Shown here one piece after another: positions 39,467-47,697 of a DNA stretch of 64,000 bases. Source of the stretch: Gemmatales bacterium (lineage in GTDB: Bacteria; Planctomycetota; Planctomycetia; Gemmatales; HRBIN36); contig JANXCQ010000015.1 in assembly GCA_025060195.1 (NCBI GenBank), positions 1-64,000 of the forward strand, written 5' to 3'. Numbering within the stretch: position 1 is the first letter of the stretch; every line of letters begins with the position of its first letter. The notes beneath the pieces are model-generated. The model saw only the letters and a program-made list of their open reading frames with translations, had not been told where the DNA came from and made no database searches. A program made the translations under genes and the position numbers.

Positions 39467-41062
39467 TTAGGGCTTGTCCTGCGCCGCACGATTATTAGTC
39501 AAAGGCACAGGGACGAAAGCTTTGATAAGTTTACCTGAATCGGCGTCGAGCAGGCGTACTATTCCGTCAAATCCACCGGCTGCCACCACTCGACCCTGCG
39601 GGTCAAAGCAGACCGAGTAAACTGGGCCAGCCTGGTCGAAGCGCCACAGCAGTTTGCCCGACTGGGCGTCGTAAACGCGAATTTCGCCCGTGCCGTAGGA
39701 ACTGGCTCCGACCACGATGCGCCCGCCCTCCGGGCTGAACTCTGCAGAGTAAATCCGACCAGGGAGCCGATCGAACCTGCGAATCAGATTGAAATCATCA
39801 CCGATCTGCCGGGCTTTCGTGCGATAGATTTGATAGAGCTTCGGTTCACCGTCGGAGCCGCCTGTCACCACTATGTCTTTCGTCGGATGACGCGCCACGG
39901 TGGCTAGGCCACCTTTTAAAGCGCCGGGCGTGATGCTGGTAATATTGTCCACGAACCGTTGCGTCGCCACCTCTGTCAGTTTCATGCTCATATCCCGACT
40001 GACCGAAACCAGGTGGGAACCGTCTGTCGAAAAAGCTGTGTCTAACACCCAATCCTCATGGGCGCCTTGGTAAAGCACTTGTTTCCCAGTAGCGACTTCG
40101 ATGGCTCGCAGCGAATTGTCGGCACAACCGAAGGCCAGCAATTTGCCGTCGGGCGACCAACTCACTCCGTACACCGTGTCATAACTGACGGGCACCGCCA
40201 AGCGCAGCTTATAGCCTCGTAAGATGCCGGTAGGCACCACGCCCAGGTCTCGGGGCAAGTCAAGGGCGACTGCAGTGCTACAGGCCACCCTAGACGCTCC
40301 GGGCAACGGAACCGCAAGCGTACCACCTGTCCAGTGGGTCAGCGCCGTCACCCAAAGTGACAGGTCGCGGGTTTCCTGACGTAATTCCCACACCTGCACT
40401 TCGCCAAACTGGCCGGGAGTCCCACCGCTGGCCGCCAAGTAACGACCGTCGGGCGAAAACGCCAACGACTGAATGCGCTCGGCCTGGCCGATGAGCCGAG
40501 CCACCAACTGCGAACCATCGGCTCGGTGGAGCAAAATTTCGTGATAGCCCGAAATAGCCAGGAAATGGCCGTCAGGGGAAAAGCGCACGGCGTTAATCAC
40601 AGGGGGCAGTTCGTAGATAGGCGGATGGCTTTCGTCAACGAGAGCAGTTCGCGCGGAAGCTGGCGTATCATCCGGTGCCCCTTGAGCAATCCATTGGCGG
40701 ATTAGCTCTACCTGCTCTGGGCTCAGCGGGTCTTGATTCCGCGGCATCGCTGGCGGCTTACCCTCGTGGGACACGATCAACTGCATGACACGGCTCTTCT
40801 CGGGATGGCCGGGAACGATGCCCGGCTCACCGCTCCGGCCTCTTTCAAATAAAAGCTTATACTCTGTCATCATGTAGTTTCCTTCCGCTTTCGCCGGCTG
40901 ATGGCAACCTTGACAGCGCAACTGGAAAATCGGACGCACCTCGCGGTAATAACTGATGACCTTCTTGGCTGGTTCATCCTTGCGAGAGTCCGCGCGGCCA
41001 GCACTGAGAGCCGCGCTGAGTACTAGGCAGCTACACAGCAACCAACCGACTCCTCGCTGCAT
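39467..41062 (-). CDS. haem-c and WD40 propeller protein with an in-frame insertion
   Basis: A 531-residue exported protein. Signal peptide (1-24), planctomycete cytochrome-c domain with CQGCH (50-54) and SRVMQLIVSHEGKPPAMP, then WD40 repeats (RFSPDGHFLAISG, AFSPDGRYLAASG, SWSPDGKLLAFGCADNSLRAI, CFDPQGRVVAAGGFDGIVRLLD). Such genes usually accompany a DUF1549/DUF1553 gene, as here (57 bases apart). Residues 229-282 are an extra 54-residue block between ELR and GYKLRL, where family members read through directly; see the mobile-element entry. The frame remains open, so a full-length protein could be made with a disrupted blade. GAGG precedes the ATG. Confidence 0.88.
   Translation of the reverse strand: MQRGVGWLLCSCLVLSAALSAGRADSRKDEPAKKVISYYREVRPIFQLRCQGCHQPAKAEGNYMMTEYKLLFERGRSGEPGIVPGHPEKSRVMQLIVSHEGKPPAMPRNQDPLSPEQVELIRQWIAQGAPDDTPASARTALVDESHPPIYELPPVINAVRFSPDGHFLAISGYHEILLHRADGSQLVARLIGQAERIQSLAFSPDGRYLAASGGTPGQFGEVQVWELRQETRDLSLWVTALTHWTGGTLAVPLPGASRVACSTAVALDLPRDLGVVPTGILRGYKLRLAVPVSYDTVYGVSWSPDGKLLAFGCADNSLRAIEVATGKQVLYQGAHEDWVLDTAFSTDGSHLVSVSRDMSMKLTEVATQRFVDNITSITPGALKGGLATVARHPTKDIVVTGGSDGEPKLYQIYRTKARQIGDDFNLIRRFDRLPGRIYSAEFSPEGGRIVVGASSYGTGEIRVYDAQSGKLLWRFDQAGPVYSVCFDPQGRVVAAGGFDGIVRLLDADSGKLIKAFVPVPLTNNRAAQDKP
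40218..40384. mobile_element. 162-nt in-frame insertion with 5-nt flanking duplication (candidate miniature element)
   Basis: Within the WD40 gene an extra 54 codons are bounded by CGTAA at 40218-40222 and CGTAA at 40380-40384; the copies are exactly 162 bases apart. Removing one copy plus the insert restores an uninterrupted blade sequence. The insert contains short hairpins: GTCAC/GTGAC (40347-40351 with 40357-40361), ACGCT/AGCGT (40294-40298 with 40317-40321) and the palindrome ACTGCAGT (40269-40276). No long terminal inverted repeats were seen, and no transposase. A mobile origin is inferred from the clean duplication. Confidence 0.55.
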
Positions 41063-41219
41063 AGGCTTTACCTCTTGATGAGGGAACTAATCGCTAGGCG
41101 GGATTATGCTGATGGCAGCGTAACCGGCAGGCCAATGGATAGTATATCCCCGGCTCGCCCATCCGACCAGTGCCGCTCCTGTTGTGCCAGAAAAAGTTGC
41201 ATAACTGATAAGCCACCAT

Positions 41220-41921
41220 CTAAGGGCTCGGAGAAAGACGCCGTAATTTTGCCAAACGAGCCCGAATTTCTGGCTGCCAGGGATCGTGCTGCAGCGAACG
41301 TTCGTACAGGCTGCGAGCCCGCTCAGGAAAACGGTACAGTTCGTAGATCCGCCCTAATTCAGCTAAAGCGAATGCATGTTGCGGTTGGCGAGCTAAGGCG
41401 GCTTGGAAGGCTCGTTCGGCTGCGGGGTAATCCCCAAGCCGAGCCAAGTACCAGCCATAAAGGGCATGGGCGTCCGCTAAATCAGGTCGGTCTGCTATCC
41501 ATTGGTTCACCAGCTGTCTCAAATCCTCATGCCGATTCGTCTGCCACAATAACTGGGCCAAGCCACGACGGGCCGGCAGAAAATGCGGGTCCTGCTGCAA
41601 ACATTGCCGATACCCCTGCTCCGCCTGCTCAAAATGTCCCTGAAGATGATGTACGACGGCGAGATTAAACTGGGTCGTGAAGTCTCCTGGCGCTAGCTCC
41701 CAGGCCTGACGAAATTCTGATTCCGCCGCGGCGTAATCGCGTTCGAGCAGCCTTTCGACCCCAGCCCGGTTTCTTTCCAGCACCTGTTCCTGCACCGTTT
41801 TTCCGCAGCCGACAACGAACAAGCATGCCCCCATAAGGATCGGCATACTCAAATATCTTCGCCGTGGTTGTGGAGCGATCATTGGGCGAATTGGGGGCTC
41901 CGGTTCACCCATGATTCTCAT
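41220..41921 (-). CDS. TPR repeat lipoprotein
   Basis: A 233-residue protein. A hydrophobic stretch ends in a lipobox-like LFVVGC (about 34-39), so it is probably lipid-anchored after signal peptidase II cleavage. The rest is tetratricopeptide repeats (DYAAAESEFRQAWELAPGDF, HFEQAEQGYRQCLQQDPHFL, DYPAAERAFQAALARQPQHA, RARSLYERSLQHDP), giving a protein-protein scaffold. The start is uncertain: the ATG at 41921 has no SD, and in-frame ATGs at 41912, 41882 and later would also keep the lipobox. Role unknown. Confidence 0.75.
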   Translation of the reverse strand: MRIMGEPEPPIRPMIAPQPRRRYLSMPILMGACLFVVGCGKTVQEQVLERNRAGVERLLERDYAAAESEFRQAWELAPGDFTTQFNLAVVHHLQGHFEQAEQGYRQCLQQDPHFLPARRGLAQLLWQTNRHEDLRQLVNQWIADRPDLADAHALYGWYLARLGDYPAAERAFQAALARQPQHAFALAELGRIYELYRFPERARSLYERSLQHDPWQPEIRARLAKLRRLSPSP

Positions 41922-42181
41922 CTGAGGCGTTCGGTAAGGCGGCCATGGAGCGGCGGAGTCGAACTATCATAGCTGCTACTGGCTCTCCAAGTTTTCGATA
42001 GATTGCAGCATAATACACACTGCCAAATCGGTTAATGCGGCTTCGTTATCCGCGAAGCGTGCACTACGGAAATGGTCTTGCCAGCTTCTTAACAATCGGT
42101 TACACTCCACACCCCGACCCTCGGGAGGCCTCATATTCAAGGAGGCATACAGTAGTGCTGGGAGTACACGGAGGTACAGCA

Positions 42182-42937
42182 ATGAAGCGACTAGCACGAC
42201 CGCTGATTGGCATCAATACCGACCTTGTGTTAGGCAAGATGGAAGGTAGCGGGCAGATTCGCGTTCATCTCGGTTACGCCCAATCAGTATATGCCGCTGG
42301 TGGACTACCAATTCTCATCCCGCCCGTATTAAAGAAACCCGAGCTGGAAGCGTTATTGGATCGCCTGGATGGGCTGGTGTTAGTCGGTGGTCAAGGCGAC
42401 CTTGATCCCAAGCGCCAGGGATTACCTCGCCATCATGCGGTCGAACCCATCCCCGCCCTGCGTGAGGAATTTGATCGGCAACTGTGTCAACTGGCGGTGA
42501 AACGTGAACTACCGATCCTGGGGGTTGCTTTAGGCATGCACCTGCTCAACGTCATTTGTGGCGGGACGTTGTACATGCATCTACCCGAAGACATGCCGCG
42601 TGCTCTGCCCCATTTTGATACCACCGGGGCGATTCACCGCCATGTCGTCAAGTTACAGCCTGGCAGTCGCTTGGAACTCATTTACGGGGAGGAGGAAATT
42701 CTGGTCAACAGTTACCATCACCAAGCGGTCAAAGACGTCGCCCCGGGCTTCCGTGTGGCTGCAGTGGCACCTGATGGAGTTATCGAAGCTATCGAAACCG
42801 AATCGGAAGATTGGTGGGCGATGGGAGTGCAGTGGCACCCACATTCGGAAACCGCTTCCAAGCTCGACTTACAAATTTTCGAAGCATTCGTTCAAGCTTG
42901 CGCGAAACGGGAAAGTTCCTTAGCTCTGGCTGCTTGA
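42182..42937 (+). CDS. class I glutamine amidotransferase-like (peptidase C26 type) protein lacking the catalytic Cys
   Basis: A 251-residue PuuD-like protein of the gamma-glutamyl hydrolase group. The fold is clear: IGINTD at the start, GLVLVGGQGDLDP, the nucleophile-elbow region PILGVALGMHLLNVICGGTLY, and GVQWHPHSE near the end. In active members the elbow reads GICRGMQ; here residue 116 is Ala and 117 Leu, so the catalytic Cys is missing although the His of WHP remains. It should therefore not work as a normal amidase; it could bind a ligand or act as a partner. GGAGGT precedes the ATG at 42182. It is 84 bases before the AnmK-like gene on the same strand. Confidence 0.82.
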   Translation: MKRLARPLIGINTDLVLGKMEGSGQIRVHLGYAQSVYAAGGLPILIPPVLKKPELEALLDRLDGLVLVGGQGDLDPKRQGLPRHHAVEPIPALREEFDRQLCQLAVKRELPILGVALGMHLLNVICGGTLYMHLPEDMPRALPHFDTTGAIHRHVVKLQPGSRLELIYGEEEILVNSYHHQAVKDVAPGFRVAAVAPDGVIEAIETESEDWWAMGVQWHPHSETASKLDLQIFEAFVQACAKRESSLALAA

Positions 42938-43021
42938 CCGGGCGCTAGGTGCCGCCAAGCACGCCACCAACTGCCCGCAACAAACTAATGCTGCTGGTGC
43001 TACCTCTCTCTGGCATTTCGC

Positions 43022-44239
43022 GTGTCGGACACCACACGTTGGTTCGCTGGCTTAGCAGTATCGGCTGACCTGCGCTGGGCCGAGGCGGCCGTCGTTCAGA
43101 TACACGGTCGCGGTGAGGAACTACAACTGGCCCAGTGGGCAACGCGTGCTGATGCGCTACCCGCAGGACCTCGTCCTGGGTCTCGCGTATGGCCGACGGG
43201 CATGGAGTTGGCCCAATTTCGTGAACTGGCCAACGTCTGGACGCAGCACTTGCTTCGCCTGCTCCGGCAAGCGATGGATGAAATTGGCGCCAGTTGGCAC
43301 GAGGTGATCTGCGTTGGCTTATTGGAACCGTGGTGGGTCTGGGCCAGTCTCTCAGAAGGTGGGTTCGGATTTGCTTGGCCCTTAGCCCCGTGGCTGGCAG
43401 AATTCACGGGCTGGAGTGTGGCCCACGGTTTCGCCTGGCGCGACGTTGCCGCAGGTGGGCATACGCGCGACGTTACTGCTGCCGCGGATTGGCTTCTGTT
43501 TCGCTCGGAGCAAGAGCCACGACTGGTTATTCATCTGGGTGAGGAAGTACTGCTACATTATCTCACGCCCTGCGCTAACTGGTTGACCATCCGCGGGGTC
43601 ACCGTGATGCCCAGTTTGGCTGCGCTCGACCGACTTACCGCCATGCTCATGGGCCGACCTGATGCCTCTGACCGCTCAGGACATCTCGCCGTGCAAGGCC
43701 GACTTATTCCCGACTTACTAGCCCGTTGGTCAGTCCACCCTTCATTGCTCAGCCAACAACTCCGACCTCCAACTCCCTTGCTTTTGGATACCTCTTGGGC
43801 CCGAGCCACCTGCGACTTAGCCGAACAACGTCGCTGGCAGCCCTTGGACGTGCTGTGCACGACCTGTCACTGGCTAGCCCAAAACTTAGCGGGAGCCTTC
43901 GCCCATTTGCAACTGTCTGACAAGACCGTCCGAATCATCGTTAGCGGTCTGGGGTGTCGTAACGGCTTTTTGTGGCAATTGCTACAAGATAAACTTCGCC
44001 CGAACCCAATCCATCGCAGCGACGATTTTGGCGTGACTGCCGAGGCGTGCCAAGCGGTGCGCGCCGCCTTATTGGCTGCCTTGTTGTTAGACCAAGTGCC
44101 CGCCAGCGTGCCCCAGGCCAGCGGATGCTCAGGCGTACGTCTTCTTGGTCAGTGGACACCTGGTTCCCTCTCCAACTGGTCGCGTTGCCTTCATTGGATG
44201 ACCACAGGCCGCGAACTAGCGATTTGGGAAGAAGGCTAG
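43022..44239 (+). CDS. divergent AnmK-like (anhydro-N-acetylmuramic acid kinase fold) protein
   Basis: A 405-residue relative of AnmK, which phosphorylates anhydro-MurNAc in cell-wall recycling. Collinear family features are AEAAVVQIHGRG (normally after GTSxDG), SVAHGFAWRDVAAGGHTRD with DWLLFRSEQEPRLVIHLG (normally DVAAGGQGAPL and NIGGIAN), VSGLGCRNGFL, and a late VPQASGCSGVRLLGQWTPGS (normally VTGA..VVLG). The nucleotide motif GTSxDG is replaced by SADLRW and GGQGAPL by GGHTRDV, so kinase activity is doubtful. The start is GTG at 43022 with no clear SD. It may be a paralogue with a changed role. Confidence 0.65.
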   Translation: MSDTTRWFAGLAVSADLRWAEAAVVQIHGRGEELQLAQWATRADALPAGPRPGSRVWPTGMELAQFRELANVWTQHLLRLLRQAMDEIGASWHEVICVGLLEPWWVWASLSEGGFGFAWPLAPWLAEFTGWSVAHGFAWRDVAAGGHTRDVTAAADWLLFRSEQEPRLVIHLGEEVLLHYLTPCANWLTIRGVTVMPSLAALDRLTAMLMGRPDASDRSGHLAVQGRLIPDLLARWSVHPSLLSQQLRPPTPLLLDTSWARATCDLAEQRRWQPLDVLCTTCHWLAQNLAGAFAHLQLSDKTVRIIVSGLGCRNGFLWQLLQDKLRPNPIHRSDDFGVTAEACQAVRAALLAALLLDQVPASVPQASGCSGVRLLGQWTPGSLSNWSRCLHWMTTGRELAIWEEG

Positions 44240-45194
44240 CGATACAACTGTATCGGCAGTGGGCGACAGCACCCGACGGGCATCGGGCCTGCCTATACCA
44301 AAATGAAGTTTTTTCCAGACCGCTTGCACCGATCTGAGCCAATGACTGCCCTCGAACACCAGCGACACAGCTAATGTCACGCCCATCATTGCGACGCCAC
44401 CAGGGCGATATGGCAGCCTGCTGAGCACACCCAATAACACTTGACTATGCGTTGGTCGCTCTCACATGGCGCGGGTTGGCGCTGACGGTTCCCACGAAGT
44501 ACGTCCATTGGTCCAACATGCGGCATATAGGAGGCTTCTCAAGGCTAACGCCACCGCAGCGCATTTTTTGAACATACCTGTTCGACCCCTAGTAGGCCAT
44601 CCACGAGTAAGGAGAAAATTGACGAGAATATTTTCGTAGGGCTCGCCAACGATATTTTTGCGTACCCAAAGGCAAACGCATGGACACATTCAAGGACTTG
44701 AGCCGCGTGGCAAAATCGCGAATGTGACGGGGTATGACAGGGGCGTTTGCCTCGGCATTATTTTGCGAACTTAGATGGAAAATGACCGTTAGGAATCATA
44801 GTAACGTTTGGCCCAAGGCAGCGAATTTTGCGACATTCGCAATGTGTTCCGTAACATAGGCAATCGTGTAATATATGTCCTGTCGCCATTTTATTGAAAC
44901 TATCATCCTAGTAATTTGAACTTTTGTTTGATACTTGCACGGCCTGTGCAGCGCACCCGACCAATGCGAGTTATACCGTCTCGCGAATCCCAAAGTCCAT
45001 CCGGTTCCTAGCGGGTGGCCGACCGTACCGGTTGCAATTCCGACATGGACCATCTCATAAATCCGCCATTTGTCCGAATGCGACCTTCGTAGCCTGGTTC
45101 AAAACTCCAGTTCCCAAATTGTTCGGAGCACGCTATGATGCTCGGAAACAGCTGGTCAAGAGGCTCGATGGCTGCCAGGAGCGGTGATAAAACC
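44240..45194. other. long non-coding gap (about 950 bases)
   Basis: No convincing gene. Short open frames on both strands (for example 44462-44689 minus and 44796-45053 minus) have no family motifs or good SD sequences. No RNA gene was recognised. Confidence 0.5.
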
Positions 45195-45653
45195 ATGAGT
45201 CCGGAGTCCACGAAGATAAAAATTCTCATTGCGGAAGACAATCCTCAGGGTGCAGAGCTGTTGGAGGCCTATTTGGCGGATTTCGAGGCGGAGACACGCA
45301 TTGCCACTGATGGGCTAGAGACGTTGCGAATCATCGAAGAATGGCAGCCCGACCTTGTCTTGTTGGACATCATGATGCCTCGGGTCAGTGGCTTCGAGGT
45401 ATGCAAACGGTTGCGGCATAATCCCCAAACGCAGCATATCCCCATAATCATGATCACCGCCTTGGATCAGCCCAGCGACATCGAACGGGCGGTCGAAGCG
45501 GGTACTGACGATTTTCTGACTAAGCCGATTCACAAAAAGGAATTAATCGCCCGCATCCGTGCCTTGCTTGAGAGCCGACATGAGAAAAGGCCCCTGGAAC
45601 GCGCCTTGGCTTATTTCCGTGAAGTCGAACGGTATCGCCAATCGGCGGCATGA
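45195..45653 (+). CDS. response regulator with stand-alone receiver domain
   Basis: A 152-residue CheY/PleD-like receiver. ILIAEDNPQ gives the acidic pocket, D58 in LVLLDIMMPRVSGFEV is the phosphoacceptor, and K110 in DDFLTKP is the conserved Lys. About 35 residues follow, including an Arg/Glu helix, with no output domain. I choose the ATG at 45195, at the start of the fold; an earlier start at 45135 would add 20 residues. Its partner kinase is not in the window. It likely acts by protein-protein contact. Confidence 0.88.
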   Translation: MSPESTKIKILIAEDNPQGAELLEAYLADFEAETRIATDGLETLRIIEEWQPDLVLLDIMMPRVSGFEVCKRLRHNPQTQHIPIIMITALDQPSDIERAVEAGTDDFLTKPIHKKELIARIRALLESRHEKRPLERALAYFREVERYRQSAA

Positions 45654-45698
45654 CGCCCGGCAGCTTGCTGCCGAGGATTTTCGACCCTGTGCCTGGCC

Positions 45699-46628
45699 TT
45701 AGCCGCGGGGATGGTATTTCTGGTGAATCATGCGCAAGCGTTGGCGATCGACGTGGGTGTAAACCTGGGTGGTGCGTAGATTGGCATGCCCCAACATTTC
45801 CTGAACGCTCCGTAGATCTGCCCCGCCTTCGAGCAGATGGGTGGCAAACGAGTGCCGCAAGGTGTGGGGACTGATTTTCCCCGTCAGGCCCGCACGCCGG
45901 GCGTACTTCCGGACTACCACCCAGACCATTTCCCGAGTCAGACGCTGACCGCTGCGGCTAAGAAACAACCAGGGAGTTCCAGGAGACCTTCGGCACAATT
46001 GCGGTCGTTGCTCTTGTAAATAGGCTTGGATCGCAGTTAGCGCTGGTCGCCCCAAAGGCACTATTCGTTGCTTATTCCCTTTGCCCACACAGCGGAGAAA
46101 ACCTTGCTCCAAATAAACGTCCTCGAGGCGCAGTCGAACCACTTCCGAAGCTCGGGCGCCCGTGGCGTACAACACTTCCAAGATAGCGCGATCCCGATAA
46201 TACATGCGGTCGCCGAACTGGGGTGCCGTCAGAAGCCTCTCTACTGCCTCGGGACTTAGCACGAAGGGTATGCGCTGCCACAGCCGCGGCGACGATAGTA
46301 GTTCGACGGTACGACGTTCCACTTTTCCTTCCAGGTGCAGGAATCGGAAAAACATTTTTGCTGCTACCAGATTGCGGGCTACGCTGGGAGAGGCCAAACC
46401 TTGCTCGCGTAAGTAACGCAGATACTCGCTCCATTGGGCCAAGGACATGGACCACCACTGCCTCAAGCCGCGTGCCTCAACGTATTGGCGAAAGTGCTGC
46501 AAATCTCGCCGGTAGGCTTGAACGGTGTTCTCGGCAAGCCCGCGTTCTTGTTGCAGGTAATCGGCAAACGCACGGAGCTCGGCCTGTAAAGTTAGTTCAC
46601 CTGCGTCGGTGTTTTTATCCTCGGGCAT
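45699..46628 (-). CDS. XerC/XerD-type tyrosine recombinase
   Basis: A 309-residue site-specific recombinase. The N-terminal SAM-like DNA-binding domain (FADYLQQERGLAENTVQAYRRDL) is followed by the catalytic domain with R159 (TGARASEV), K183 in GKGNKQR, H255 and R258 (PHTLRHSFATHLLEGG), H281 (LGHANLRTTQVYTH) and the nucleophile Y290. The full set of active-site residues and normal length fit a chromosome-dimer-resolving XerD/XerC; which one cannot be told. GGAGGTAAGG precedes the ATG at 46628. It is divergent from the DUF58 gene. Confidence 0.92.
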   Translation of the reverse strand: MPEDKNTDAGELTLQAELRAFADYLQQERGLAENTVQAYRRDLQHFRQYVEARGLRQWWSMSLAQWSEYLRYLREQGLASPSVARNLVAAKMFFRFLHLEGKVERRTVELLSSPRLWQRIPFVLSPEAVERLLTAPQFGDRMYYRDRAILEVLYATGARASEVVRLRLEDVYLEQGFLRCVGKGNKQRIVPLGRPALTAIQAYLQEQRPQLCRRSPGTPWLFLSRSGQRLTREMVWVVVRKYARRAGLTGKISPHTLRHSFATHLLEGGADLRSVQEMLGHANLRTTQVYTHVDRQRLRMIHQKYHPRG

Positions 46629-46784
46629 GGACCTTACCTCCCCCGCTTACACTTTCGGCCAACCTTGTGTCATTACTGCAATGCCAACTCGGATTCCGAC
46701 ATCAACTCATCGGCTGCGATGCAAGATGTATAGGATTAACAGAACCACACACGTGGCTACCAGGAAAGATTCTGCGCCTCGAAG

Positions 46785-47681
46785 ATGGCGAACGTTCAAC
46801 AATATCTCCGCCCCGATGTGATTCGGCAGGTGAGTCGGCTCGACCTGCGGGCGAAGTTTATTGTTCAAGGCTTCCTCGCGGGATTGCACGTTAGTCCCTT
46901 TCACGGATTCAGCGTCGAATTCAGCGAGCATCGCAAGTACGAGCCGGGGGATGATGTCAAGGACATTGACTGGAACGTTTACGCCCGCACCGAGCGCTTG
47001 TATGTGAAAAAGTTTCAGGCTGAGACCAACCTGACTTGTTATCTGGTAATGGATTTGAGCAAGTCCATGGACTATACCTATCGCCAAGCGTTGACCAAGT
47101 TCGGTTATGCCATCAACTTGGCCGCGGCCATGGCTTTTCTCATGATTCAACAGCAGGACCCAACCGGGTTGGTGACGTTCGATACGGAGATTCGCACGTT
47201 TTTGCCGCCGAAAAGTAAGCGCACGCAAATCGGTGCAATCCTGAGCGTATTAGATGCGGCCCGCCCTGTGGGTCAGACCAATGTGGCCGATTGTCTGCAC
47301 CAGATCGCGCGGATCATTCGCAAACGTAGCTTGGTGATTCTGTTCAGCGACCTACTTACGGAACTGGAGCCGGTCGTCCGCGCTTTGCATCACCTGCGCC
47401 ACGACGGTAACGAAGTGATTATTTTCCATATTCTCGACGAGGCCGAAGTGACTTTTCCTTTCCGCCAAGTGGTTGAACTGGAGGAGCCTGAAACCCTGGA
47501 GCGCCTGACGTTAGATGCCCGGGGGGTGCGTGAGGGCTACTTACAGGCGCTGCGGGAATTTACTGAGCAACTGGATCGGGAATGCTTGAAGGTGAATATT
47601 GACGTCATTCGCGTGCACACGGGGCAAAATTTCGATCGCGCCTTGATCCAATATTTGACCGAACGACAAAAACGCTTCTAA
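46785..47681 (+). CDS. DUF58 domain protein
   Basis: A 298-residue protein of the DUF58 group usually encoded with a MoxR-type AAA+ ATPase. FHGFSVEFSEHRKYEPGDDVKDIDWNVYART is the hallmark (about 39-69; quoted parts match the family), and VMDLSKSMDY is a VWA-like metal site. It lacks transmembrane segments. It heads a three-gene set with BatA-like and VWA genes. No MoxR gene precedes it; the neighbour upstream is divergent xer. Confidence 0.88.
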   Translation: MANVQQYLRPDVIRQVSRLDLRAKFIVQGFLAGLHVSPFHGFSVEFSEHRKYEPGDDVKDIDWNVYARTERLYVKKFQAETNLTCYLVMDLSKSMDYTYRQALTKFGYAINLAAAMAFLMIQQQDPTGLVTFDTEIRTFLPPKSKRTQIGAILSVLDAARPVGQTNVADCLHQIARIIRKRSLVILFSDLLTELEPVVRALHHLRHDGNEVIIFHILDEAEVTFPFRQVVELEEPETLERLTLDARGVREGYLQALREFTEQLDRECLKVNIDVIRVHTGQNFDRALIQYLTERQKRF

Positions 47682-47697
47682 GCTGCGGACCAAGCCC

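Noticed and set aside
44462-45053. Two short minus-strand open frames in the gap after the AnmK-like gene
   Set aside because: No conserved motifs, no SD and poor codon pattern.
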